This document shows, piece after piece, positions 16,590 through 25,188 of a stretch of DNA of 33,220 nt. Source of the DNA: Microcaldota archaeon (GTDB lineage: Archaea; Micrarchaeota; Micrarchaeia; Anstonellales; Bilamarchaeaceae); the NCBI GenBank assembly GCA_029557835.1, contig JAKQHW010000016.1:1-33220 (forward strand), in the 5' to 3' direction. The notes under the pieces were generated by a model, which worked only from the letters and a program-made list of their open reading frames with translations, was not told the DNA's origin and searched no databases. A program made the translations under genes and the position numbers. How positions within the stretch are numbered: the first letter of the stretch is position 1; every line of letters begins with the position of its first letter.

Positions 16590-17089
16590 CCTACGTTGTA
16601 TATCCCGTCCTGGAACACCCTGCCGTCCTTGTCGCGTATGCGGGTCGCGGCGCGGATGTTCGCCGCGGTCTGGCCCACGGCCTCCTTGTCCGGGCCGGAA
16701 AGCTTAACGTCCTGGCCCTTGACATCTATCTTGACCTTCCCGATTATCTTCGCCTTGCGGGGCTTCTTCTCCCCGAGGAAGTTCTTTATGAGGAGCGTGT
16801 CGCCCTTGGTCTCGAGCGTGACCGGGAAGTGCGCGAAGCGGATGACCATCCTCCTCTCGAACCCCTTGAGCACGCCCTCGCACATTATGCTTGCGTGGGA
16901 TGCGGCGGTCCCCTCTACCGCGCGGTCCGGGGAGGACACCCTGAGCACCTTCCCCTCGAGGGAAAGGCTGAGCGGCGCGCCCCTGAACTCGCGCACCACC
17001 TCCCCCATCCTGCCCTTCGCCCTGAGCACGTTGGAGGAGACGGTGAATTCGACCCCTTCCGGTATCTTTACCTCTATCATCTCAAACAC
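16586..17089 (-). CDS. rpl6: 50S ribosomal protein L6
   Basis: IEVKIPEGVEFTVSSNVLRAKGRMGEVVREF...VGQTAANIRAATRIRDKDGRVFQDGIYNV. Confidence 0.95.
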   Translation of the reverse strand: MFEMIEVKIPEGVEFTVSSNVLRAKGRMGEVVREFRGAPLSLSLEGKVLRVSSPDRAVEGTAASHASIMCEGVLKGFERRMVIRFAHFPVTLETKGDTLLIKNFLGEKKPRKAKIIGKVKIDVKGQDVKLSGPDKEAVGQTAANIRAATRIRDKDGRVFQDGIYNVG

Positions 17090-17482
17090 CTAATACACGA
17101 ATGCGATGAGCCTGCCGCCCATCTGCTTCTCATGCGCCTCGGAGTTGGTCATTATCCCCTTTGGCGTGGAGACGACCAAAAGGCCTACTCCAACCCCGGG
17201 TATGAACCTCTCCTCCATCCTGGCCCATTCGCTCTTCTTGACCGGGAACCTGGGCTTTATCACGCCGCAGTCGTTTATGGTCCCCGAAAGGAGCACTTCA
17301 AAGAAGCCGCCCCTCCCGTCGTCAACGTAGTCGTATGATGCCACGTATCCCTTCTCCTTGAGTATTCGGAAGACCTCGCCAACGATTTTGGATGCCCTAA
17401 CTTCGCACCTTTTCTCCCCCTTTATCTCGTGGGTTTTTATCGTGTTGAGCGCGTCCGCCAAAAGGTCAATTGCCATCATCAC
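17090..17482 (-). CDS. rps8: 30S ribosomal protein S8
   Basis: DLLADALNTIKTHEIKGEKRCEVRASKIVGEVFRILKEKGYVASYDYVDDGRGG. Confidence 0.96.
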   Translation of the reverse strand: MMMAIDLLADALNTIKTHEIKGEKRCEVRASKIVGEVFRILKEKGYVASYDYVDDGRGGFFEVLLSGTINDCGVIKPRFPVKKSEWARMEERFIPGVGVGLLVVSTPKGIMTNSEAHEKQMGGRLIAFVY

Positions 17483-17485
17483 ACC

Positions 17486-17641
17486 TCAGTATTTCCTGAA
17501 TCCGATGGATTCTCCGGCTTCCCGGAAGCACCTTCTGCATATGCAGAGCCCGTATTTCCTTATCAGGCCGCGGGACGAACCGCACAGCCTGCACTTCCGC
17601 TTCCCTTTCCCCTTGAACCTCTCATCAGCAGGAACAGCCAT
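17486..17641 (-). CDS. rps14: 30S ribosomal protein S14, zinc-type (51 aa)
   Basis: Translated from minus strand: [51 protein letters not shown]; CxxC...CxxC; absent from ORF track because under 60 aa. Confidence 0.95.
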   Translation of the reverse strand: MAVPADERFKGKGKRKCRLCGSSRGLIRKYGLCICRRCFREAGESIGFRKY

Positions 17642-17645
17642 CTAA

Positions 17646-18158
17646 TCACTCAACCTTTATGCCGAGCTCGGACTTTGCGAACTCTATTCCCTCCTCTTTG
17701 GAGACAATGTGGCTTTTGCCAACAACGGAGCGCTTCACGCGCCTCTCGCATATGCGCTTGCCGCGCCTCTTGAGCGTGACGCAGACATCCATCCCCATCA
17801 TCCCCAGCTTCGGGTCGTACTTCGCCCCCGGGAAGTCGATGTATTCGTGGATGCCGAAGGCGAAATTGCCCCTCTCGTCGAAATTCCTCGCCTGGAGCGT
17901 CCTCTTCTTGGCGGTTAGCGCCTTGTCAAGGAAGTCGCGCGCACCCTTGCCGCGGAGGGTTGTCTTCACCCCTATCTCGAGGCCCACCCTGAGCTTGAAG
18001 GTCGGGTTCCTCTTCTTGGCGCGGGTGAGGACCACCTTTGCGCCGGTGAGCTTGCCGAGGAGCTCCTTTGCGTTGTCCAGGCGGTCGCCGCTCGCGCCTA
18101 TGCCTATGTTGGCGGTGACCTTGTCTATCGCTATGCCGAGCATCGGGTTGGTTTCCAT
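17646..18158 (-). CDS. rpl5: 50S ribosomal protein L5
   Basis: IDKVTANIGIGASGDRLDNAKELLGKLTGAKVVLTRAKKRNPTFKLR. Confidence 0.95.
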   Translation of the reverse strand: METNPMLGIAIDKVTANIGIGASGDRLDNAKELLGKLTGAKVVLTRAKKRNPTFKLRVGLEIGVKTTLRGKGARDFLDKALTAKKRTLQARNFDERGNFAFGIHEYIDFPGAKYDPKLGMMGMDVCVTLKRRGKRICERRVKRSVVGKSHIVSKEEGIEFAKSELGIKVE

Positions 18159-18862
18159 CAGGCATCACCTATTATGAAGAGGTAGTCCAGCAGCGTGCGG
18201 ACCTCGCCTTCCGGCGTCTTCACCATCACCTCGGTGGGCCTGCCTTCCTTCCCCTCGAAGAACTTCTCTATCTTTGCCTCCTTGCCGGCGTGCTTGCCGC
18301 TCACAACCAGGCATTTCGCGCCCACGCCCCTCTTGAGGAGCTTCTCTATCTTCCCGTCCTTGAACGAGAAGATTGCGGAGTCGCCTATCTTCATGTGGTT
18401 GTCCCCGGGGAGGCTCCTCCCGTCGTGGAAGCGTATGCTCTGCCTGCCGCCGGCGACGGTGCGCTTGCCTACGACCTTCAGGAACTTGTGGCCAGCCTCC
18501 TTCTCGTCTATCTTCCTGGGCTGGAGCTTGCCGCGGGAGACGGTGATCTGGTAGTGGAGCTTGGCGTCCGGTATGGAGACCACGTCCATGAGCCCGACCG
18601 GGTAGGACGGCTCGGTGCGCGCCTTCCCGTCCACGAGCACGCGCCTTGCGTTGAGTATCTTCTTCACCTCGAAAAGCGTGTCGGCCAGCCCGAGCACGTC
18701 GCGGATGAGCACGGAGAGCGGTATCGCCATCTTAGTGCTGTGGGGGCCGGGCTTCGCCCTGGCCATCCACGTGTGTGCCTTCTTGTCGTGTATGGGCACC
18801 GCCTTCGGCGCCGCAATCCTCTTCATGTGGTTGCCTCTTCCCCTCTTTGCCATTTCAAGCAC
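18158..18862 (-). CDS. rps4e: 30S ribosomal protein S4e (start within ORF near MAKRGRGNHMKRIAAP)
   Basis: NHMKRIAAPKAVPIHDKKAHTWMARAKPGPHSTKMAIPLSVLIRDVLGLADT. Confidence 0.95.
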   Translation of the reverse strand: MLEMAKRGRGNHMKRIAAPKAVPIHDKKAHTWMARAKPGPHSTKMAIPLSVLIRDVLGLADTLFEVKKILNARRVLVDGKARTEPSYPVGLMDVVSIPDAKLHYQITVSRGKLQPRKIDEKEAGHKFLKVVGKRTVAGGRQSIRFHDGRSLPGDNHMKIGDSAIFSFKDGKIEKLLKRGVGAKCLVVSGKHAGKEAKIEKFFEGKEGRPTEVMVKTPEGEVRTLLDYLFIIGDA

Positions 18863-19208
18863 CCTTCAAAATCCCCTTCCTGGACGGGGTGTCCTTCATA
18901 TCCGTGAGCACCAGGTTGGACGGCTCGAACGGGAGCAGGGATTCCACCCCGCGCCTGTTCCTCTGCGAGACGCCCTCGAGGTACACCTTTCCCTTGGCCA
19001 TGCTGACGCGCGCGACCTTCGCGGACTTCCCCCTGCTGTCCCCGCGCATCACCTTAACCGTGTCCCCCTTGTTCACAAGCAGGGAGCGCATCTTCACGCC
19101 CGCCTTCGCCCTGAGCTCCTTGGAAATGTGCACGTGCATCCTCGCCTTCCTGGAGTGGATGTCCCCGCAGAAGGCGTTTTTCCTTTCAGTCCTCTTTTTC
19201 ATAAGCAT
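18855..19208 (-). CDS. rpl24: 50S ribosomal protein L24
   Basis: HVHISKELRAKAGVKMRSLLVNKGDTVKVMRGDSRGKSAKVARV. Confidence 0.94.
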   Translation of the reverse strand: MLMKKRTERKNAFCGDIHSRKARMHVHISKELRAKAGVKMRSLLVNKGDTVKVMRGDSRGKSAKVARVSMAKGKVYLEGVSQRNRRGVESLLPFEPSNLVLTDMKDTPSRKGILKGA

Positions 19209-19212
19209 CCCC

Positions 19213-19611
19213 CTATATCACGCCGGGCGAAATGGCCGCGACCTTCGGGTACCTCTCCGCCACTTCCTTCGCCACCACGCCCTTTATCTCGGTCCCGACC
19301 GGGAGCCCGTCCTCGGTTATAAGCACCGCGGCGTTGTCCTCGAACGAGATGCGCAGCCCGTTGGGCCTGCGGAACTCCTTCTTCTGGCGGATGACTATCG
19401 CCCGCACTATCTTCTTCACCATGTCCGGGTTGCCCTTCTTCACGGAGGCGATTATGAGGTTGCCCACGCCTGCGCTCGGCACCCTCTTGCGGGTGGTGTT
19501 GTTGCGCAGGACGCCGATTATCTGTATCTCCCTTGCGCCGCTGTTGTCGTGGCAGAGCAGGCGCGTGCCGACCAGGAGCCCCTTTGTCACATGCGAACCG
19601 AGCGATTTCAT
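19213..19611 (-). CDS. rpl14: 50S ribosomal protein L14
   Basis: GTRLLCHDNSGAREIQIIGVLRNNTTRKRVPSAGVGNLIIASVKKGNPDMVKKIVRAIVIRQKKEFRRPNG. Confidence 0.96.
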   Translation of the reverse strand: MKSLGSHVTKGLLVGTRLLCHDNSGAREIQIIGVLRNNTTRKRVPSAGVGNLIIASVKKGNPDMVKKIVRAIVIRQKKEFRRPNGLRISFEDNAAVLITEDGLPVGTEIKGVVAKEVAERYPKVAAISPGVI

Positions 19612-19919
19612 TGCTCCTCACCCTTGGACACTACCTCGAGCACCGTCCAGGACTTTGTCCTGCTTATCTTGCGTGTCTCGCCTATGCGGACGGTGTCGCC
19701 CTTCCTGGCGCCGATGCACTCCGGGTTATGCGCGGGTATGCGGGAGTTGCTCCTTGCGAACCTCTTGTACTTGGAGACCTGCTTGGAAACCTCCCTCTCG
19801 ACAACCACGGTGTGCTTCCCCTTGTCGCTGACGACCTTCCCGGTGAGGCGGGTGCCCCGCACGGAAATGCCGCCATGAACATAACAGTTCTTGTCATTGC
19901 ATTCTGTCAAACCAATCAC
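19608..19919 (-). CDS. rps17: 30S ribosomal protein S17
   Basis: HGGISVRGTRLTGKVVSDKGKHTVVVEREVSKQVSKYKRFARSNSRIPAHNPECIGARKGDTVRIGETRKISRTKSWTVLE. Confidence 0.95.
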   Translation of the reverse strand: MIGLTECNDKNCYVHGGISVRGTRLTGKVVSDKGKHTVVVEREVSKQVSKYKRFARSNSRIPAHNPECIGARKGDTVRIGETRKISRTKSWTVLEVVSKGEEQ

Positions 19920-19928
19920 CTGTGAACG

Positions 19929-20234
19929 TCATTCCACCTGTATGCTCTCCGCGGAATACCCCATCTTCACCAGGATGTTCCGCATCTTCTTCTTGTGGTC
20001 CCCCTGAAGGACTATCTGGCCGTCCTTCGCGGTCCCTCCGCACGCAAGCGCCTGCTTCAGGCCCTTTGCGGCGTCGTCCATGTTCTTCCGGTCTATGCCC
20101 TCCACGATGGTCACGAGCTTCTTGAACTTCGCCTTGACGGTGTAGACCCTTATCTTGGTCGCCTCCTCCTTGTCGAGTATCTCGCACACGCAGAGGTCCT
20201 TTATCATCCCGCATTTCTTGCATAGCTCAGCCAA
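19929..20234 (-). CDS. sui1: Translation initiation factor aIF1 (SUI1 family)
   Basis: TKIRVYTVKAKFKKLVTIVEGIDRKNMDDAAKGLKQALACGGTAKDGQIVLQGDHKKKMRNILVKMGY. Confidence 0.93.
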   Translation of the reverse strand: MAELCKKCGMIKDLCVCEILDKEEATKIRVYTVKAKFKKLVTIVEGIDRKNMDDAAKGLKQALACGGTAKDGQIVLQGDHKKKMRNILVKMGYSAESIQVE

Positions 20235-20235
20235 A

Positions 20236-20454
20236 TCATTTCACCTTTTTTCCATCGCCCTTCGCGGGCTTCTCCGCGGCAGGCCCCTTCTCGTTTAGGA
20301 TGGTGAGCACGCGCGCGATCGCCCTGCGGAGGTTCACCTTCTTCTTGGGGTTCTCCCCCACCTCGAGCATCTCGCGCCTGTACGCATCCAGCTTCTTGGA
20401 AAGCTCATCCCCGGAAAGCGACCTGAGGTCCCTGATCTTCGCGACCGCCATCAC
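20236..20454 (-). CDS. rpl29: 50S ribosomal protein L29
   Basis: KIRDLRSLSGDELSKKLDAYRREMLEVGENPKKKVNLRRAIARVLTILNEK. Confidence 0.93.
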   Translation of the reverse strand: MMAVAKIRDLRSLSGDELSKKLDAYRREMLEVGENPKKKVNLRRAIARVLTILNEKGPAAEKPAKGDGKKVK

Positions 20455-21089
20455 CTACCACCCTCTCCCTTCGCGAGCACCTTGGGGAGCACTATCTCCT
20501 TGGGCGCGCCCTTGTCCGGGAAGACCGTGCCTGGGGGCGCTATCCTGACCAGCACCCCGATTATCCCGGATTTTGTGTTCGCGGCTATGTGGGATTCCCT
20601 CACAAGCCTTGCCGGCTCCCCTGCCTTGGGGATGTAGCCGACCGAGACGCGGAGGGATTTCGCCCTCGCGCCCTTCGCGCCGATTTTGCCGGACGCGACC
20701 ACTTCGGCGCCTACCGCGCCGTTGCGCATGATGTCCTTTATGAGGAAGTGGAGGACCGAACGGACCTTCTTCCCGGTCTCGATGTATTTGCAGGCCTTCT
20801 TCGCGACCAGGCTCGGCTCCAGGTTCGGGTTCCTGGACTCCACCACGCTTATCTGGGGGTTCTCTATCCCGAACTTGGTGCGGAGTGTCTCCGTGAGCGC
20901 GTTTATCGTCTTCCCCTTCTTCCCTATCACGCGGCCAGGGTTGAGCACCTCTATCGCTATCCTGGTCACCATGGGCGTGCGCTGGATGTCGATGTTGGCG
21001 ACTCCGGCCTTGTCGAGCTCCTTCTCGAGGAACTTCATCACCCGGTACTTCTCTATCGGCGAATCAATGAATTTCTTCTCTATTGCCAT
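20451..21089 (-). CDS. rps3: 30S ribosomal protein S3
   Basis: KH-domain region VLNPGRVIGKKGKTINALTETLRTKFGIENPQISVVE. Confidence 0.95.
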   Translation of the reverse strand: MAIEKKFIDSPIEKYRVMKFLEKELDKAGVANIDIQRTPMVTRIAIEVLNPGRVIGKKGKTINALTETLRTKFGIENPQISVVESRNPNLEPSLVAKKACKYIETGKKVRSVLHFLIKDIMRNGAVGAEVVASGKIGAKGARAKSLRVSVGYIPKAGEPARLVRESHIAANTKSGIIGVLVRIAPPGTVFPDKGAPKEIVLPKVLAKGEGGR

Positions 21090-21093
21090 CCAA

Positions 21094-21837
21094 TCACTTC
21101 CCTTTCTGAACGGGCTTCCTTCCGGGAAGGGGCTCCTTCTGCTCCTTCACCTTCTGCTCCGCCTTCTGCTCACGCGCAGTGGCCAGCTTGTCCTCGTCGG
21201 CCTTCATCCCCGCCTTCACCGCCTTGCCCTTCTCCCCGGAGGGTGCGGGCTTTTCGGCCTTCGCCCCCTCCCCGGGCGCCTCCTTTTCCGGCTTCGCCCC
21301 CACCTGGGTTTCCGCGGGCTTTTGGGTTGGCTCTGGCTTCTGCTCGGGCTTCGGTTCCGCCTTCTGCCTCGGCTTCTCGGGCCTCTTGGCGCCCTCCTTC
21401 TCCTTCAAAACTATCTCAACGCGCGCGGTTATGAGGCCGGAGTAGTTGCGCCTCCCCTTCGAGGAGAGCCTCCCGTGCTCCATCTTCTTGTTTGCGGCCG
21501 CGTGCATGACTATAAGCTCCTCGCTGAGGCCCTTTGCCTGCGCGTTTGCTATCGCGCTCTTCAGCGCCTTGAGGACTATCTTCGCGGACTTCTTGGGGTA
21601 CCTCCCCTTCCTGCCGCCCAGCTCGCGCCTGTGGCCGAGACGCTTGTTGTTGCTGCGGTAGAGGATGGGCATGGAGCCGTCCGCCGCCTCCTCGAGGATG
21701 CGGAGCGCCGCGCCAACGGGCTTCCTGCGGATGTTGCCGCAGACCTCCACCAGGTCCTTCACCGAGGCGTCCACCCCCTCGACGCGCGAGCGGGCGAAGT
21801 CCCCTTCCTTCCCCTTCTCTATGATGCATGAATACAT
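21094..21837 (-). CDS. rpl22: 50S ribosomal protein L22 with about 95-aa K/E/P-rich C-terminal extension
   Basis: DFARSRVEGVDASVKDLVEVCGNIRRKPVGAALRILE...GRRNYSGLITARVEIVLKEKEG then low-complexity tail. Confidence 0.94.
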   Translation of the reverse strand: MYSCIIEKGKEGDFARSRVEGVDASVKDLVEVCGNIRRKPVGAALRILEEAADGSMPILYRSNNKRLGHRRELGGRKGRYPKKSAKIVLKALKSAIANAQAKGLSEELIVMHAAANKKMEHGRLSSKGRRNYSGLITARVEIVLKEKEGAKRPEKPRQKAEPKPEQKPEPTQKPAETQVGAKPEKEAPGEGAKAEKPAPSGEKGKAVKAGMKADEDKLATAREQKAEQKVKEQKEPLPGRKPVQKGK

Positions 21838-21846
21838 TCCATTACC

Positions 21847-22248
21847 TCACTTGAGCGGGACGAACTTGCTTCCCCTCGTGGCGCCCACGCCGGGGCCGGA
21901 GTGCAGCACCCTGTATGTGCTGTGGGAAAGCTCGCCTAGCCTCTTGCCGAGGGCATTCAGGGTTATCTGGACCTGCTTGTATTCCTTGCCGTTGTGGATG
22001 GCGAAGCGCAGGCCGAGCCATTCGGGGAGGATGACCGCGTCCCTGACCTGTGTCTTTATCGGCTTGTCCAGCTTGCCCTCCTTCTTGAGCTTCCTCACCT
22101 TGTCGATGAGTTTCTTGTAGGCCGGGTTCTGGTTCGCCCTCCTCACGGTCCTCCTTTCCCTGGACGTGAGGAGCGGGAGGAATTCCTCCACGGACATCCC
22201 CTTCATCTGCTCTTCCTCGTATCCCCTGAATATTTCCTTTCGTGCCAT
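21847..22248 (-). CDS. rps19: 30S ribosomal protein S19
   Basis: IKTQVRDAVILPEWLGLRFAIHNGKEYKQVQITLNALGKRLGELSHS...GATRGSKFVPLK. Confidence 0.96.
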   Translation of the reverse strand: MARKEIFRGYEEEQMKGMSVEEFLPLLTSRERRTVRRANQNPAYKKLIDKVRKLKKEGKLDKPIKTQVRDAVILPEWLGLRFAIHNGKEYKQVQITLNALGKRLGELSHSTYRVLHSGPGVGATRGSKFVPLK

Positions 22249-22250
22249 GA

Positions 22251-23003
22251 CTATTCACCTGCCTTCCCGACGGCCTTCTTGGATTTCTTCCTCCCGGTAC
22301 CCCTGGCGGCTATGTGGCCGACCTTGCTGCCGGGCGGGGCGCCCCTGGAAACCGTGGTGGGCTTCCCCTCGTGGTGCTGCTTTCCGCCGTGCGGGTGGTT
22401 GTAGACTGACTGGTGGACCCCCCTTGGCACCGGCCAAAGGCGGTTCTGCGCCTTCATCTTGTAATAGTTGGTGCCTGCCTTGAGCATGGGCCTCTCGGTG
22501 CGGCCGCCTCCGCAGACAACGCCTATCTGCGCGCGGTTGTCCGAGGATACGGTTATCACCTTCTTGCTCGGGAGCTTGACGTATGCCTTGGGCCCCTCCT
22601 TGGAAACAAGGATCGCATAGGAGCCTGGGGCGCGGACCAGCTTCCCCCCGTCGCCCGGGGTGAGCTCTAGGTTGAATATGAACGCGCCGTCCGGTATCCG
22701 GTAAAGCGGGAGGACGTTCCCGGTGGAGATGGACGCCTGCGCGCCCTGTTCCAGCGTGTCGCCGAGGCAGACGCCCTCTGAGGCGAGCAGGTGCTTCTCC
22801 TCGCCGTTGTCGTATCTTACCTTCATCAGGAGCGCGCCCCTTGCCGGGTCGTCGACGAAACTGAGGACCTGCCCCTTGAGCACGCCCGCCTTTTCCGCGT
22901 CGTCATAGTCGCGGTACTGCAGGTGCACCTTGTACCTCATCTTCGGGGTGAGATACCGGGGGGATCCTTTCCCCCTTTTCTGGCTTTTGAGCATTTTTCC
23001 CAT
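22251..23003 (-). CDS. rpl2: 50S ribosomal protein L2
   Basis: YAILVSKEGPKAYVKLPSKKVITVSSDNRAQIGVVCGGGRTERPMLKAG...HPHGGKQHHEGKPTTVSRGAPPGSKVGHIAARGTGRKK. Confidence 0.97.
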   Translation of the reverse strand: MGKMLKSQKRGKGSPRYLTPKMRYKVHLQYRDYDDAEKAGVLKGQVLSFVDDPARGALLMKVRYDNGEEKHLLASEGVCLGDTLEQGAQASISTGNVLPLYRIPDGAFIFNLELTPGDGGKLVRAPGSYAILVSKEGPKAYVKLPSKKVITVSSDNRAQIGVVCGGGRTERPMLKAGTNYYKMKAQNRLWPVPRGVHQSVYNHPHGGKQHHEGKPTTVSRGAPPGSKVGHIAARGTGRKKSKKAVGKAGE

Positions 23004-23012
23004 CTAAAACAC

Positions 23013-23261
23013 CTACACCATCTTGAGCTTGGAGGATATGTCCTCCGCCTTGGAGCCATCCGCGAGCTTCACGACCGCGCGCTTGCCGCCGCCGAGCGTG
23101 TTGAGCATGCGCACCGAGGCGACCTTCACCCCGAAAACCTTCTCCACCTCGTCCCTCACCTGGGGCTTGGTTGCGCTGTTCTCGACGCGGAAGGTTATCG
23201 TGTTCTCGAATTCAATCTTCCCTATTGCCTTTTCCGTCTTTACCGGGGCGATGAGCACCAT
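23013..23261 (-). CDS. rpl23: 50S ribosomal protein L23
   Basis: IAPVKTEKAIGKIEFENTITFRVENSATKPQVRDEVEKVFGVKVASVRMLNTLGGGKRAVVKL. Confidence 0.95.
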   Translation of the reverse strand: MVLIAPVKTEKAIGKIEFENTITFRVENSATKPQVRDEVEKVFGVKVASVRMLNTLGGGKRAVVKLADGSKAEDISSKLKMV

Positions 23262-24053
23262 TCAGCACACCTCTCCAATCTTCCTGAGCGCATTCTGCGT
23301 ATAGGCCGTGAGCCTGCCCGCGTGCGTTCCGGGCGCAAGGTCCTTCACCTTGAGGTCCTCCGCCTTGACGACGTTGACCCCCGGGAGGTTCCTTGCCGCC
23401 CTGAGGACGCTGCCGCCGCCGACCACCAGGAGGATGGATTTCGCCTTCCTCGTGCCGGCCTTCCTCGAGCGCACCCCGCTCCTGGGCTTCCTGCTCTCCT
23501 TCGCGCGCACGATGTCCTCGCCGGCGACCTTGCCCAGCGCGGCCAGCACCTCCTTGGTGCGGGAGAGGGATTCAAGCCTGTCCTCGAAAACGAGCGGGAG
23601 CTCGCAGGAGAATTTGTGGCCCCGCGCCTTCACGAAAGAGGGGAGGGCGGTTGCCGCGATTGCGCTCCTGAGCGCCTTCCTGTACTCCTTCTTGTTCATG
23701 CGCTCCACGAGTATCTTGGATGGCTTGGGCGGGTGAGCCCTGTGGCCCCCCACCGAAGAAGGGATCCGGCGGACCTTTCCGTGGCCGCCCTTGGGGCGGA
23801 CCTCGCGCGGGAGCCTCGCCTGGCCCTTGTTCTTGAGGGAGCCGTAGTCGTCCTTCCTTCCGCGGTATTTCGCGGAGGTCTGGAAGCCTGCTTCAGGGAA
23901 GTTGCCCTTGGGCTGGTAGAGCCTGGACTCGTCGCTGAGCACCGCCCTGCGGATTATCTCCTCCCTCACGATTTCGGAGAAAGCGGACGGGAGCTCGACG
24001 CTTCCGGAAGCCGCGCCTTCGAGAGAATATACCTTTGCCTTCATGTTCCACAC
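23262..24053 (-). CDS. rpl4: 50S ribosomal protein L4 (L4e type)
   Basis: VELPSAFSEIVREEIIRRAV...GGHGKVRRIPSSVGGHRAHPPKPSKILVERMNKKEYRKALRSAIAAT. Confidence 0.96.
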   Translation of the reverse strand: MWNMKAKVYSLEGAASGSVELPSAFSEIVREEIIRRAVLSDESRLYQPKGNFPEAGFQTSAKYRGRKDDYGSLKNKGQARLPREVRPKGGHGKVRRIPSSVGGHRAHPPKPSKILVERMNKKEYRKALRSAIAATALPSFVKARGHKFSCELPLVFEDRLESLSRTKEVLAALGKVAGEDIVRAKESRKPRSGVRSRKAGTRKAKSILLVVGGGSVLRAARNLPGVNVVKAEDLKVKDLAPGTHAGRLTAYTQNALRKIGEVC

Positions 24054-24983
24054 CTACCTGAGCTGGGTTATCTTCGGCTCCGCGCCGGCACAGCCCCTCA
24101 TCCCGAGCCTGAACCTGACCAGCCTTTTTGCCGGCCCGGGCACAGACCCCTTAATTAGTATATAATGGTTCTTCACGAAACCGTAATGCGGGAAGCCGCC
24201 TTTGGGGTTTATCTCGTCCACATTCTCGCCTACCTTCAGGATGCGCTTGTTCAGCTCGGTGCGCTTGTGGTAGCCCATCTGGCCGGCGCGGGGTGCGGTG
24301 TACAGGATGTAGCCGGGGTGCCACTGGCCCAGGGTGCCCGCATGCCTCCTCTTCCCGGTCGCCTTCGGCCTCTGGAGGGCGATTCCGAACCTCTTGACCG
24401 CGCCCTGCCACCCTTTCCCCTTGGTGACCGAAATCACGTCAACGTATTCCCCTGGCTTGAATATGTCCTTGGGGGAAAGCTCCTTCCCAAGGAGGGATGT
24501 GCAGAAGTCTATGCGCGCCTTGACGTCCCCGCCGCCCACGCGGATCTCCATCCGCTCCGGGTGCTTCTTGCCTATGCCGGTCTTTTCCGGCTGGGTGAAC
24601 GCAAGCAGGGATATCTCGTCCACGGACTCGGGGGCCAGCGGCTTTTTTGAGGCCTTCTTTATCCCGAGCCTCTTGAGCAGCGCGGCGTTGTCAACTAGGA
24701 CGTCGCCGACGTTCCTGCCATCCTTGTAGCCCCTGAAGCCGTAAGCCGCGAGGGGAGGCATCTCTACCACGGTGACCGCGGAGGCGACCTCCTGCCCTTT
24801 TGTGACGTTTTCACTGTCATCGACATGGCATATCTGGGACATGCCCGCCTTGTAGCCTGCCGCGCCGAGCAGCCTGACGTCCTTGGACTCGGGCCATGCG
24901 TTTACCGATGGCATCTGGGAATAGGCGCGCTTCCTGGGCCTGAACGCTAGAGAACCCCGTCTGGGCTTGTGTATGTCCGTCAT
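24054..24983 (-). CDS. rpl3: 50S ribosomal protein L3
   Basis: HKPRRGSLAFRPRKRAYSQMPSVNAWP...DVISVTKGKGWQGAVKRFGIALQRPKATGKRRHAGTLGQWHPG. Confidence 0.97.
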   Translation of the reverse strand: MTDIHKPRRGSLAFRPRKRAYSQMPSVNAWPESKDVRLLGAAGYKAGMSQICHVDDSENVTKGQEVASAVTVVEMPPLAAYGFRGYKDGRNVGDVLVDNAALLKRLGIKKASKKPLAPESVDEISLLAFTQPEKTGIGKKHPERMEIRVGGGDVKARIDFCTSLLGKELSPKDIFKPGEYVDVISVTKGKGWQGAVKRFGIALQRPKATGKRRHAGTLGQWHPGYILYTAPRAGQMGYHKRTELNKRILKVGENVDEINPKGGFPHYGFVKNHYILIKGSVPGPAKRLVRFRLGMRGCAGAEPKITQLR

Positions 24984-25004
24984 ATTATTACCCTTTTTGC
25001 GTAG

Positions 25005-25076
25005 CCCTTCCCTGAAGGGACGCCGTGAGCCAACCAGGTTAACGCGAAGCGTTTCCGGTAAGCCGGATAAGTTAAC
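25005..25076 (-). promoter_or_regulatory. Structured leader of the S10-type operon: hairpins 25005-25019, 25041-25053, 25054-25067, with flanking GTTAAC copies
   Basis: CCCTTC-CCT-GAAGGG; AACGC-GAA-GCGTT; TCCGG-TAAG-CCGGA; GTTAAC at 25038 and 25071. Confidence 0.5.
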
Positions 25077-25095
25077 AAGGAATATCCATAGAAGA

Positions 25096-25105
25096 ATTTA
25101 TAAAG
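25096..25105 (-). promoter_or_regulatory. TATA box CTTTATAAAT for the rpl3 operon
   Basis: Strong archaeal TATA-like sequence about 115 nt upstream of rpl3. Confidence 0.6.
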
Positions 25106-25159
25106 GATGTGCCGGCGGGCGGGCCTGCGGGGCGCGCCGGAAGCCCCGGGGCTCGCGTG

Positions 25160-25167
25160 TTTTTATT
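25160..25167 (+). promoter_or_regulatory. TATA-like TTTTTATT upstream of purP (leaderless spacing)
   Basis: About 26 nt before the purP ATG at 25189. Confidence 0.45.
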
Positions 25168-25188
25168 GGTTTCTTTTCCATTTATAAT

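Noticed and set aside
22791-24158. 455-aa + ORF antisense to rpl2/rpl23/rpl4
   Set aside because: Same shadow-frame explanation; no recognisable domain
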